From Poa pratensis (taxonomy: Eukaryota; Streptophyta; Magnoliopsida; Poales; Poaceae), in the NCBI GenBank assembly GCA_947311845.1, contig CAMZMU010000063.1:123079731-123143730 (forward strand): 64,000 bases of DNA, read 5' to 3'. A model generated the notes under the pieces. It was given only the letters and a program-made list of their open reading frames with translations. It ran no database searches and had not been told where the DNA came from. Below are positions 23,641-34,913 of this stretch, piece by piece (position 1 is the stretch's first letter; every line of letters begins with the position of its first letter). Both the position numbers and the translations under genes were made by a program.

Positions 23641-24398
23641 ACATGGCGCCCTGGCACCCCTGCAGTGCCCGAGTACCTGAAGGGGTCCGAGACTAGCATC
23701 ACATTCTCCTGCGGGGATCACCCGCCTGCTGTGGTTCGTCCAGGGCATGCCGCTCTAGTACTCGACGCCCAAATCGGAGGGTTTGCTATGTCCAAAGTCT
23801 TCATCGACGGAGGAAGCGGAATCAACATCCTGTTTGCTGACACGCTGTGCAAAATGAACCAGTCGACTGAAAATCTGGTAAAATCTGAGAACACCTTCCA
23901 CGGCATCGTCCCGGGTAAGGCAGTTTACCCGCTCGGCACAGTACAATTTCTAGTCATCTTCGGCGAACCAGGAAACTTCAGGACGGAGAAGATCGATTTC
24001 GAGGTCGTCGACTGGAAGTCACAATACCACGCCATCCTAGGGCGCCCGACGTTTGCTCGATTCATGGCGGTCCCGCACTACGCCTACCTCAAGCTAAAGA
24101 TGCCGGGACCCAATGGCATTATCACCGTGAACGGCAACTTCCAGCGCTCGGATAGCTATGATAGGGAGTTCAGCAAAATCTCTGAGATGTTCGGCATGCA
24201 GGAGCAACTTCAGGAGCTCTCCCTCAACAACGATCGTACTCTTTTTCCTGAGGCCACGAAACCGGCACCCGACGCGGCCTTCAGCGCAACAAAAGATCGC
24301 ACCAGGTGCACCTGACGGACCCATCCAAGATGGTCAACGTGTCATCGAGTTTATCTCCCGCATAGGAAGGCGCGTTCGTCGAGTTCCTTCGTGAGAGC
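23641..24398 (+). pseudogene. Tat element protease and first pol codons
   Basis: From about 23665 the frame reads VPEYLKGSETSITFSCGDHP. SKVFIDGGSGINILFADTL is the aspartic-protease active-site region, with DGGS where DTGS/DSGA is usual. WKSQYHAILGRPTFARFMAV is the conserved ILGRP flap and end, and YLKLKMPGPNGIITV closes the domain. After a frame change near 24290 the text HLTDPSKMVNVSSSLSPA and EGAFVEFLRE follows, the usual linker into RT. Then pol stops abruptly at about 24398. The protease frame itself is open for 216 residues. Confidence 0.82.
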
Positions 24399-24416
24399 TA
24401 GGAAAGAGGTTCTTAC

Positions 24417-25036
24417 GCTCCGACTGCTCCATCTGGGCCCGAAGCTGGTCCCGCTCCTGCTCCATTCGCACATACGAAGTACCTGACTCCACCATGGCAC
24501 GGAAAAAGGGCTGCAAAAGAATATCTCAGCAAAGCAAAGACGGAGATTCATGTTCTTGAGCCTATACCGAACTATCCTAGTTGCGCATAGCCTCCGGGGC
24601 TACTCCCATCGGGAGCGCTGACGCGCACCCGATAAAATTACAGAAATATCAGAAAAAACTTACGTGGTCATAATGCGCTGGCGGTGCAGTACCCGAGGAA
24701 GTAGGCGCGTACCCTTGCGGGTTAGGAGGTGCACTGGCAGCGGCAGCTGGCTGTGGTTCCACCTGAGCCACTTCACCGGTAGATGAAGCAGGGGTCAACT
24801 CAGGCACAGGTGGCGGCGCATCATCCTTGGGAAGGGCATCCTGCACCGGGCTGGACAGGAAAAAATTCAAACAATAAAAAACAGAGACACTGAAGGAAAC
24901 GGGAACTAAGCAAAGGCAAAGGGTGCTTACCTCGCATCATCCTCACTAAGAAGACTCTCGAAGTCCAGATGCGTGCCAAATTATGAAGCACCTTTAGGAG
25001 GGGCCATGCGCAATGGAGTCACCGCCCGTGCCTCCC
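24417..25036 (-). pseudogene. Antisense gene of the Tat element, 3' exons
   Basis: Three exon pieces with canonical splice sites on the minus strand. 24931-25036 (ending GATGATGCGAG before GTAAGC) continues the exon cut by A1. 24664-24850 (after CCTGTCCAG, before GTAAGT) encodes a Pro/Ala-rich segment. 24417-24510 (after CTTTTGCAG, before GTAAGAA) encodes VESGTSYVRMEQERDQLRA, coiled-coil-like. One TAA (..KGAS stop FGT..) lies in the first piece. The rest of the gene is lost at the deletion near 24400. This is the downstream half of the gene at 32421-33755. Confidence 0.65.
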
Positions 25037-26814
25037 TGATGGCCCTTCACGTAGTTCCCCCACAATGGCGCCAGAAAACAGTTGCTAGCCCCTTTGCGTG
25101 TACCTGCATGAAAAGTAAATGGGTTAGGTTGAGACTCCAAGTGCAGAGTGTATGTAGTAGTGGAAGACAGTTTTCCCCACGAGGGGTGACTCGAGGGTTT
25201 AATATCGAACTCTCGGGGAACCAGTATTTCAGGTGTTATCTCCTTATCCTTCTCTTGAGAACCTGCAACAAAATAAATTGTTTTGTGCCCTCAACCTCAC
25301 CAAGTGGTTGTCAAGCACAAGGTGTGAGAATGATAATAAAATAAATATGCAAACAGTAGTAAATATGCAATGATGGTAAAATAAATATGCAAGGATGATG
25401 GTAGTAATGATAAATGATATTTTTGGGTTTTTTATGATGAATGCAAGATGTAAAAGTGTTTTTGTATTTTCGGATTTAATAATGGCAGCAAACAAAAGTG
25501 TTGGAAAGGTGTTTCTTATGATTAAAAATGGACCGGGGTTCATGGTTTCACAAATGCACTCTCTCTTGATAACGTGGTAGACAATGGAACACTAAAATTA
25601 ACATGTAAGATGGCAAGACATGGTTTGACAAGTTATTAATAATATGGGCATCACGTCCTAACATAGAGATCTCAAGTATAAGTTGTTCTCTCTCTTATGC
25701 TCCACCAAGATGCGAACTAAATCATAACACCTTAGTAATTAAGATAAATCAGAGCATAGCAATAAGTTCAATGACATGAAGTTAAAATAAGAACATGCTA
25801 GATCTAGTCATGGAGATAGTGGCCAAGGTCACATCCACTCTCCGGTAGCATGGTATTTTTGTTTATCCCTAGTGAGGCAACAAAGTAAGGTAGAAAACCC
25901 AAGTGGATCGCAGAACTTCTGTCACGTTCACTGCACTAGCCACCCCCGTTACTCCAACTAATGCACACGTTCCCCCTCACATGCTCTCATAAACATGCTT
26001 GATCATGACAAGTAAATAAGAACGGGGTACATAATATGCATCTACTTTCATAACTGAAACAAAACCATTGCAATCTCAAACATGTATTAACTCATAATAA
26101 AGATCCACCACAAAGGAATTACATAGATGACCGTAATCATGTTCAGCAGCTCATACGGTACTAATTAGTGAAGCTCATAGAGAGGAGAGATACATAAGTT
26201 ACTTCCACAAACCCATAGTCCAGGGGTGGACTACTCCCTCTTCATCATGGTGTCGGTGGAGATGTTGTTGGAGGGGAAGGAGACCACACCGGCAGCGCCC
26301 CGCCGGAGTTTTCCCCCTCCAATCTTCAGCTCCAGGTCTCTGTTTCGTGGTTTCTGTGTTTCGGCGGCGCTCCCTTTCGCGAAAGCCCTGGGGGGTCTAT
26401 ATATAGTCGTTTTTAGGTCAAGACGAAGCTTCGGGAAGAAAGATCGACGGCAGCGGAGGCCCGAGGGCCAGGATGGGGGTCCCACGCGGTCAGGGAATCT
26501 GGCCGCGTGGGCCCACCCCTTTTGGCCTTCTGGTCTCCGTTTCTTCGATTCCTTTGCGCCTACGTTTCGTTCCTTCCAAAAAAGTGATCCCCGTAAAGTT
26601 TCAGGTCATTTGGACGTCGTTTGGGTCCCTGAAACATCAAAATATAGAAAAAGGGGTTTTCTGACAGCGCAGGGTTAATTCCAGAAAAATGGGGAAGTTG
26701 TTAATTATCCCCAAAACTCAATATAAATCATGAATATAACCCTTATATGATGCAAATAACATGGAATAACATGTAATAAAATGTAAAGTTCATGTATGCA
26801 TTTTACATGCATCA
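25037..26814 (-). repeat. A1 3' LTR, 1778 bp
   Basis: It is close to the LTRs at 30779, 45997 and 52173. It lacks 12 bp (near 25496) present in the partner LTR but keeps about 150 bp (26038-26190) missing there. A palindromic TATATATA (26398-26405) follows a TTTCGCGAAA palindrome and is the likely core promoter. An extra block of about 42 bp near the start (25057-25100) contains GGCGCCAGAAAAC. Confidence 0.92.
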
Positions 26815-29194
26815 ACATCCCCAAGCTTAACCCATGCTCGTCCCGAGTATGAAGGTGATAAAACTAACATGGACTTTGCATTTTAATACTATCAATGGAT
26901 ATCAAAGGTGATTACTATTGCTACATAGAGTCAAATGATTCATTCTTCAAAGGAATAACAATATGCAAGATAAATTATGAAGTGATATCAAATACTCAAT
27001 GTAAAGATGTTCAATGATAAATTCACAAAGTGTAACATAGAAGAAAGTACTATGGACCAAATGTATGCATAATGAAAAGTAAAAACATCCTATGGTGGTC
27101 ATAGAGTACTTCTTATGAAAACTGAATATAAAAGGTGGACACTTTGGATAGATAAATAAGTAGAGGTAAAGCATGAATAAGTTTCATCTAACTTCCAAAC
27201 ACTTCTACTTAAGTTAATGCTTGCAATGTGGTAGTCATTGGTGTGGAGCTCTCATTACCCCTATCATAGCATCTTGAATGATTAATGTTTAAAGTGAAAG
27301 CAAATATGAGTGGTGTGCTTGACAATGTATTGGTTGAATGTCTCATGTCCCTTGAATACAAGTACCTACACCATGTGTTACTCACTTTGGTCCACAAAGT
27401 AAATTCAAATAAAGGTCATTGCAAGTAATAATAGTATCATCAAGAACTGCACTGGGGTACCTCTTGCCCCTTGACATGAACAAGCCCATGTCAAAACAAC
27501 AAGACAAACAGACAATGAACAATCTCAGCACTCTTTTATTTACTATGGGTATAGCTTTTTATTATGAGGTGCATCACTGAATGAACATTATGGTTATGCT
27601 GTAAATTTCCACCATGAATGATGCATGGCTTAGATTAGCGGCCCAGGCATTTCTCTAACCATTTATACAAACTCTTTGAACTTACTAAGTATCCACATTC
27701 ATTTCACCCATGATAGGCATCCATAAACAAAAGTACATGACATCAACTAAATATAAATAAGTGCAATGTTGAAAGCTTGCCATGTGACAGCACATATGGG
27801 CTAACTCCCAACCAAAACAATTGTCAAGCCCACAACTTCATAATTTTAATCACAATGGTTCATGCTTATTAAATGCAATAAAAGTAAATTGTGCATCAAG
27901 TTCGTGAGAGCTTTTAACCAATTTTTCCCATGACAATCAATAACATAAGCATTTAAATTCAGAAATGTAGATAACACAATATAACATGATAAACATACTT
28001 GGAATAGCATAAAGCTAATAGGTAGATATGGTGGACTCACTGGAAAAACTTTGGTTGAAGGTGTTGGGAAACAAGCTTTTTACTTGTTGTAATTTTTGGG
28101 CTAGCAATAGGGAGAAAGTTGACCATCTAAATGCATGCATAAGTGTCCATAGAACTAATCAATCCATGTTAAACCAAGTAAAGTTAAAATTCAACATCTA
28201 AACATGGTAAAAGATAGCTCTTGACAACACACTTGCAAATTAACATTCATTCAAAGCACATGAATTATGCAACTATATGTATCTTTTAAAATCAACTCAA
28301 ACATCCCTATCCCAATATATTTAATAGCATCCAACATAATTCAACCCAAACTTCCAGTAGCTCTCTCATATATAAATGATAGTGGTGGTCTTATAAAACA
28401 AACCGAAATAACAAAAGCAAAAAAAACAGACGCTCCAAGTTTATACGATAAAGTGCTTTGATCGAAAAACAGAAGTTAGACGTGTGCAAACCGAGAGTGT
28501 GTTGGTCAGTGGGGTTGTCTTGACATCCCCAAGCTTATGGTCTTCACCATCCTTGGATAGCTCTTGGTGCAGCTCCTCTAATCCCTGTGAAAAAACTTCA
28601 AAACACCGTTTCTCCCATTTCTTTTCTGTGGGGTGATATTAGTAGTGATAAACAAATAGGTTCCTTGCTGCATAAAATCCTTAGGCAAAAATTCATATGA
28701 ATGTCCAGAGAGTATATAATGTTGTATGCCTACTCATAAACTCAATTGAATCAAAAAGATTCAAGCAAAAAGCTCAAAGAATGCATCAAACAATATCAAG
28801 ACAGAATCTGTCCAGAAAAACAGCAGCAGCAAAACGCATTTTTCTACCCTACTTAAACTCGTCAGAAAAATCTGAAAAAATCACGTATACAGAGGATGAA
28901 AAGTTGAAGCTACAGTTCAAATTACAGCTCAATCGGAGTTACAGATAAAAAATGAAAAATCAAACCGTGCACAGACTTCGTGCAGGCAGAAAACTCTCCG
29001 AAAATGAATAGCAACTTTTCAAACCCAAAATAGGTAAAACTTGGTTCTTTATTAAAAATCCAGAAACAAAACTAACAAACTACTCTCTTGTTACAGCAAG
29101 AGGACTCAAAGAAAATCTCAAACAAAAACAACCGGGTTGCCTCCCGTAAAGCGCTTTCTTTATAGCCATATAGCTAGGCTTACTTACTTGATAA
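26815..29194 (-). other. A1 non-coding 3' interior
   Basis: 2.4 kb of AT-rich sequence lies between the protease and the 3' LTR, where RT, RNase H and integrase would be in an autonomous element. No domain was recognised in any frame. The same stretch is almost unchanged in A2 (47743-50125). PPT-like AAGCTTGGGG (minus) occurs at 26819 and 28527. Confidence 0.75.
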
Positions 29195-29600
29195 TCAAAG
29201 GGGACGTAGCTCATGAGGGAGCTTGAACCTTGGTGTGTCCCTCTTCCTTGGGAAGTGTTCCATGCTCTTCTTGTGTGGAAACTGAAACTTCACATTCCCT
29301 TCCTTTGAATCAATAATGGCACCTGTAGTACGAAGAAAAGGTCTTCCCAAAATAATAGGACTAGAGGTTTTATTCCCCATGTCCATGATTAGAAAATCAA
29401 CAGGCACAAAAGTCATGTGTAACTCTACCATAACATCACTTACTTTTCCTAGAGCATGTCTAATGGAATCATCAGCAAGTGCAAGTTCAATAGAGCATTT
29501 CTCAATATTTTTAAGTTCAAGGACTTCATATAGTTCTTTAGATAATATAGAGACACTAGATCCTAGATCAAGTATAGCATGGTGTGTCTCTTTTCCAATG
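29195..29600 (-). pseudogene. A1 protease remnant
   Basis: The open part (29195-29431) reads VELHMTFVPVDFLIMDMG, then SPIILGRPFLRTTGAIIDS, the conserved ILGRPFL motif of Athila-type proteases. The upstream part with the active site is present in the DNA as in A2 (GKETHHAILDLGSSVSIL), but frames are broken near 29435 and 29600. The protease would process Gag in particles. Confidence 0.75.
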
Positions 29601-29604
29601 GTTA

Positions 29605-30456
29605 CTAGTACTTAGGGATCCAGATATCCCCAAGCTTAGGTGGTATCATAGCTTCTTGATTGTACCTAGCAATCTTTTCTTTTAAGACATGATTAGCAAT
29701 ATAGGAACCAAAACCAGCCTGGTTAATATTAACAGAAGGATCACTTGCAAATTTTTGTAAGATAGAAATTAATTCATGCAAGCTACACTTCTCTAAATCA
29801 ACAAATGGTTCCTTAACTTCACTAAGCATTTTAACTTCCTCAACTTTTCTCTTTTTTAATCCAAACTTGTTTCTTAATAGGAACTTCCTTCACATGTTTA
29901 AATGATGGGTTTTTCCTTAATAAATCACTAACACAAACCAACTTTTCCTCAATACTGTTGAGACTAATATTTTTTTCAAGAAATTCTTTCTCACATAATC
30001 TTAGTTTATGCATGACATTAACTAATTCATCATTTATCTTAGGAATAATATTTTTAGAAACAGATGCTAGTTGTTCAAAATCCTCTTTATTTGGTAGTTT
30101 CTCTAAACCAGCTTCGAATTTATCTTTAGACAAAGCAAGTGCTACTGTGGTATCCTCTACCTTTTTCTTTCTACCAACAAAGTTACCAAAAATCTTCTAA
30201 GTGTCATGGCCGCACAGGATGGTGTTGACAGGACAAAACTTCCACCTGTAGCCCCATCTAAAGCATTTTGATACCAAGGATCTATTCCATAATAAAAGTA
30301 AAGATCTAGCTTTTCATCTTCACAAGGTGTAGGATCTTCATAGTGCATCCTATTAATTCTAACCCAGGCATCTTTTAATGTTTCTCCAGGTTGTTGTTTA
30401 AAACTAGAAATGGAACTTAAAGGAAGACTCACTTTCTTTTTGTTTTCAAGACTCAT
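29605..30456 (-). pseudogene. A1 gag with a module different from A2
   Basis: The start at 30456 (MSLENKKKVSLPLSSISSF) is followed by PGETLKDAWVRINRMHYEDP and LDLYFYYGIDPWYQNALDG, a retrotransposon-gag pattern. Then comes a segment MSKDKFEAGLEKLPNKEDFE.. and, after a break near 29835, the conserved end LHELISILQKFASDPSVNIN.. IPPKLGDIW. In A2 the end is the same, but the block corresponding to 29857-30462 is replaced by an unrelated gag of about 1066 bp. Frameshifts near 30190 and 29835 interrupt it. Confidence 0.75.
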
Positions 30457-30751
30457 GATTGCAAGTTTTTATGTGTTTTTAATTTTTTATGCAAAACTGA
30501 AAGTAAAATGACACTAATGCAACTCGAAATAACAAATGCAACACAAAATGCAAAACTGAATAAAATATGCAAACCGAAATATAAAGATGATATGCAAGAC
30601 AAGAACAAAACAAAATAAAATGATTGTAGGTAAAGATGGATAAGATGATGCTCACGTAGGTGCAACCTCCCCAAGCTTAGGTTGTTACACAAGTTGGTGA
30701 TGAAGTTGACTTGATGTGAGTGATCCTTGGATAAACCTTTCAGCTATGGTT

Positions 30752-30778
30752 CCCCGGCAACGGCGCCAGAAAACGTCT
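30752..30778 (-). other. A1 primer-binding site
   Basis: Minus-strand TGGCGCCGTTGCCGGGG lies 10 nt inside the 5' LTR edge (30779). The same site is present in A2 (52146-52162) and, with one or two differences, in B (56282-56295). Confidence 0.8.
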
Positions 30779-32420
30779 TGATGGCCCTTCACGTAGTTAC
30801 CCCCACGGCGCCAGAAAACAGTTGCTAGCCCCTTCGTGGTACCTGCGTGAAAAGTAAATGGGTTAGGTTGAGACTCCAAGTGCAGAGTGTATGTAGTAGT
30901 GGAAGACAGTTTTCCCCACGAGGGGTGACTCGAGGGTTTAATATCGAACTCTCGGGGAACCAGTATTTCAGGTGTTATCTCCTTATCCTTCTCTTGAGAA
31001 CCTGCAACAAAATAAATTGTTTTGTGCCCTCAACCTCACCAAGTGGTTGTCAAGCACAAGGTGTGAGAATGATAATAAAATAAATATGCAAACAGTAGTA
31101 AATATGCAATGATGGTAAAATAAATATGCAAGGATGATGGTAGTAATGATAAATGATATTTTTGGGTTTTTTATGATGAATGCAAGATGTAAAAGTGTTT
31201 TTGTATTTTCGGATTTAATAATGGCAGCAAACAAAAGTGATGATAAAAGTGTTGGAAAGGTGTTTCTTATGATTAAAAATGGACCGGGGTTCATGGTTTC
31301 ACAAATGCACTCTCTCTTGATAACGTGGTAGACAATGGAACACTAAAATTAACATGAAAGATGGCAAGACATGGTTTGACAAGTTATTAATAATATGGGC
31401 ATCACGTCCTAACATAGAGATCTCAAGTATAAGTTGTTCTCTCTTATGCTCCACCAAGATGCGAACTAAATCATAACACCTTAGTAATTAAGATAAATCA
31501 GAGCATAGCAATAAGTTCAATGACATGAAGTTAAAATAAGAACATGCTAGATCTAGTCATGGAGATAGTGGCCAAGGTCACATCCACTCTCCGGTAGCAT
31601 GGTATTTTTGTTTATCCCTAGTGAGGCAACAAAGTAAGGTAGAAAACCCAAGTGGATCGCAGAACTATCTGTCACGTTCACTGCACTAGCCACCCCCCGT
31701 TACTCCAACTAATGCACACGTTCCCCCTCACACGCTCTCATAAACATGCTTGATCATGACAAGAAAATAAGAATGGGATACATAATATGGTGAGATACAT
31801 AAGTTACTTCCGCAAACCCATAGTCCAGGGGTGGACTACTCCCTCATCATCATGGTGTCGGTGGAGATGTTGTTGGAGGGGAAGGAGACCACACCGGCAG
31901 CGCTCCGCCGGAGTTTTCCCCCTCCAATCTTCAGCTCCAGATCTCTGTTTCGTGGTTTCTGTGTTTCTGCGGCGCTCCCTTTCGCGAAAGTCCTGGGGGG
32001 GTCTATATATAGTCGTTTTTCGGTCAAGACGAAGCTTCGGGAAGAAATATCGACGTCAGCGGAGGCCCGAGGGCCAGGATGGGGGACCCCACGCGGTTAG
32101 GGAATCTGGCCGCGTGTGCCCACCCCTTTTGGCCTTCTGGTCTCCGTTTCTTCGATTCCTTTGCGTCTACGTTTCGTTCCTTCCAAAAAATGATCCCCGT
32201 AAAGTTTCAGGTCATTTGGACATCGTTTGGGTCCCTGAAACATCAAAATATAGAAAAAGGGGTTTTCTGACAGCGCAGGGTTAATTCCAGAAAAATGGGG
32301 AAGTTGTTAATTATCCCCAAAACTCAATATAAATCATGAATATAACCCTTATATGATGCAAATATCATGGAATAACATGTAATAAAATGTAAAGTTCATG
32401 TATGAATTTTACATGCATCA
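30779..32420 (-). repeat. A1 5' LTR, 1642 bp
   Basis: This is the same LTR as 25037-26814, with a deletion of about 150 bp at about 31788. It carries TATATATA at 32004-32011 and the PBS-like insert at about 30800-30841. Confidence 0.92.
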
Positions 32421-33755
32421 CTCCCTCGCATCAGGTGTTGAGGAGCCCGAATCATCGACTTCAAGTTCAGCCAGCGCATCCTCTCGAGGCGAGTTGGCCG
32501 CAGTCGAAGTCGTCTTGATCAAACGGCGCCGCTTGGGCGGCTGCTCTTCTTCCCCATCATCAGACTCCTCTGCTTCATCGACTAGTGTGCTCGCGGTGGC
32601 AAGAGAGGTCTCGTCGTTGTCTGACTCGATGTCAGGAACCTCCACCTCCGCGGTCTTACCATCCTCGGGCAGAGGAGGAAGGCAAGTTAAAATCAGGTGA
32701 CCCTGCAAACAAACGCATATTCAAAATGCGTCACACAGAAGAAATAGCAGTACAAAGGGTTTGACTCTCACCTCAGGCAATGGGTTGTCGACTCCAAAAG
32801 GAGAAACTGGAGGATCAACATTGCAAGGGTCCGCAACCCTGATGGAAGTCAACGACCGCACCTGAGACTCGACCTCTCTCTTCGATTTCTCCTCGTTCAT
32901 CAGCCGAGTCGGGTCGTGGGTGCCCTGGAACTCCATAGGGGGTGCGCTCGGACGCGCAGCGGCTGCACACATCTCCTCACAAAGGTAGCAATGAGGTGGG
33001 GGCCGCTAACCTCTTTGCCCACTGTCTTCAGCAGTTCGGCCACCCTCTTCAGCATAGGCTCCACCTCCAGCTTTTCGGCACTCGTCAGCTCGTGCTTCCA
33101 TGCTCTCGACCTCCACAGTGGTTTGCTGGCCACGAAGTTGGGGAGGCCTTCTTGTGTGGAGCTTACATAAAACCACTTCTTCCGCCATCCTTGGGCGGAA
33201 TCGACTGGCTTCAGCTCAAAGTAGGTGGTATCGCTGCGGGTCTGGATCCCAAACCGGCAACAGGGTACACACCACTAGCGCCCGCATTCCTCTTCACGTT
33301 GACGATGCATTTCCACAAAGCCCAGTGTGGATGCACCCCAAGAAAGCACTCGCATAGCACAAAAAAGCAGCAAATGTGCAAAATACCGTTCGGGGTGAAA
33401 TCGTGCATTTGCACCCCGTACGCATACATAAGCCCACACATGAAATCGTGAAGAGGGAAGGAGAAACCCTTGGTCAAAAAATCGGCAAAGCAAACGCGCT
33501 CGCCTGCCCTTGGTTGAGGCGTTACTCATCTCCAGGCGCATGCGTCGCCAACTGGTCCGCCGGCGGCAGCAGCCCGTCATCGCGGAAGCCGTCCAGATGG
33601 TGCTCCTTCATGGTGGACTTCACCCAGTCATCGGGGATCTTCGTCAGCGTATCTGAGGCCGCGATGGCGGTGGCGGTGGAGGTCGATGCAGTCCTTGCCT
33701 TCTTTGCGGCACCGACGGCGCCGCCGCCAGCTTTCTTGGCGCCTGCCTTCTTCAT
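32421..33755 (-). pseudogene. Antisense gene of the Tat element, 5' exons (putative gypsy-type transposon domain)
   Basis: It starts MKKAGAKKAGGG at 33755. IPDDWVKSTMKEHHLDGFRD follows, and in other frames ILHICCFFVLCECFLGVHPH, GWRKKWFYVSS, LPNFVASKPLWRSRAWKHEL and PMLKRVAELL. This order matches the plant domain often annotated as putative gypsy type transposon (Transposase_28). A short intron (32703-32771; CCTGAG before GTGAGAG, TTTGTTTGCAG before GGTCACC) leads to an acidic exon (ESDNDETSLATAS.. then EESDDGEEEQPPKRRRLIK) with a nuclear-signal-like KRRR. The exon is cut by A1 at 32421 and resumes at 25036. Frameshifts lie near 33500 and 33200. The role of these genes is unknown; they are thought to belong to the retrotransposon. 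Confidence 0.7.
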
Positions 33756-34913
33756 GGTGATGGAAGGTGGAGAATGCGTATTTGGAGCGTGGAGAAGCAG
33801 CAATGGCAGGAGGGCGAGGAAGAAGAAGCAGCACAGGTAGGCGGTGAAGAATGGGGAATTACCCCTCTGGCCGCTGAGACTTTCCATCTTATAGGAACGG
33901 CTGTGATGCATCACAGCCGTTGCTTCCACATCGTGCTCCACGGAGCACATCCAGCCCTACACGTGGCAGCTACGAAGAACAACTGTCGCCGGCCACGCCG
34001 CCCACTACGCGCGGAAACCGAGGAGGCCATCATCATGTCTCCAAGAAAATCGCGCCAAACGGTCAGTTCTAGTCCAAACGGCACCGCCCTGGTCAACACT
34101 GATAGGTGGGACCACAGCGTCATGTCCCATCCATCACAACGAGCACGCCATCATTTGTCAGGCGGCGCAGACAGCCCGTCATCCCTGACGTCATCACTCT
34201 GCCGCAGCATAAAGATGTACTCGAGCCCCTAATGGGTCGACTCTGAAGAAACACAAACTGCAAGCAAAAGGGTAATTCGATTGCTTCTTCGGCAAAAGCA
34301 TCCAACTCCCATCGGGAGCGTATTAAAATTTCGTCGACTGCTGCAAAGATACAAAGTTTTGAGATTATCCTCAACTGCAAGCAATTGAGCACAATCTCGG
34401 GGGCTACTCCCATCGGGAGCGCTGACGCACACCGACAAAATACGACAAGGACAAGATGCATATTTCGCAGTCGAAGCTTACTCGACTCAGCTACTTAACT
34501 ACCCACATAAGGCAAAACCACAGTCACAATCTCCCCGAGTTGCATCTGACGATCCTCGGAAGCTGCATACATGGTGCATAGGTAAGACCCGCCGATCCGT
34601 CGAGCTGGCCGGGGACCGCACATACTGCATTTGCCCTGAAACTTTCCGTGTCCGACGACATGAAGAAAATCCTAGCGGACGCGTTATGTACCCGCAAAAT
34701 ATGCGGCAGGACGACTCTGTAAGATCTCGCGGCCTGAGTTGGATCTGATGAGGCCGTGCCGGGTTCGAGTCCAGGGACTCGAACTTGAGGTAGGCTAGTA
34801 AGGTTTTGCCCAAATGAGCAGTTAACTGGTCCCAATCCGTCGGGTGTACCAGGCATACTATGCCACCATCCCTGAAAACTGTCAGAAGGACAACAAAAAT
34901 ACGTGCAAAGCAT
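33756..34913. other. Tat element 3' non-coding region and start of its 3' LTR
   Basis: This includes the promoter side of the antisense gene (33756-34000), two copies of the hairpin CTCCCATCGGGAG (34306 and 34407) and a GGGGGCTACTCCCATCGGG stretch that resembles a polypurine tract plus LTR start. From about 34440 to 34913 the sequence is probably 3' LTR, cut by element B at 34914. It cannot be aligned to the 330-bp 5' LTR remnant, which is the opposite end. Confidence 0.5.

Larger units (their letters stand above)
25037..32420 (-). mobile_element. Element A1: gag-protease-only LTR retrotransposon
   Basis: LTRs at 25037-26814 and 30779-32420 flank a 3964-bp interior. The target duplication CTCCC is at 25032-25036 and 32421-32425. 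The plus-strand LTR begins TGATGGCCC and ends ATGCATCA. The primer-binding site (minus TGGCGCCGTTGCCGGGG, 30752-30768) and the PPT-like AAGCTTGGGG at 26819-26828 orient it on the minus strand. The interior has gag and protease but no RT, RNase H or integrase, so it needs a partner. It inserted into an exon of the antisense gene of the Tat element. Confidence 0.9.
20468..34913 (+). mobile_element. Tat-lineage gypsy retrotransposon, internally deleted
   Basis: The order is LTR end (20468-20797), primer-binding site with GGCGCCGTCTGTGGG, gag, protease and the first codons of pol on the plus strand. A deletion junction near 24400 follows, then a spliced gene on the minus strand, then a non-coding tail and what should be the start of the 3' LTR. 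RT, RNase H and integrase are absent. The antisense gene is interrupted by element A1 (25037-32420), whose CTCCC duplication proves the two halves were contiguous. The chromovirus cuts the left LTR and the Athila-type element B cuts the right end. Assignment to the Tat lineage rests on the PBS, gag/protease text and antisense gene. Confidence 0.8.

Noticed and set aside
24334..24400. Possible extra exon (KELDERAFLCGR) of the antisense gene
   Set aside because: The plus strand over the same bases reads EGAFVEFLRE, the expected pol continuation, so the antisense reading is a shadow beyond the deletion junction.
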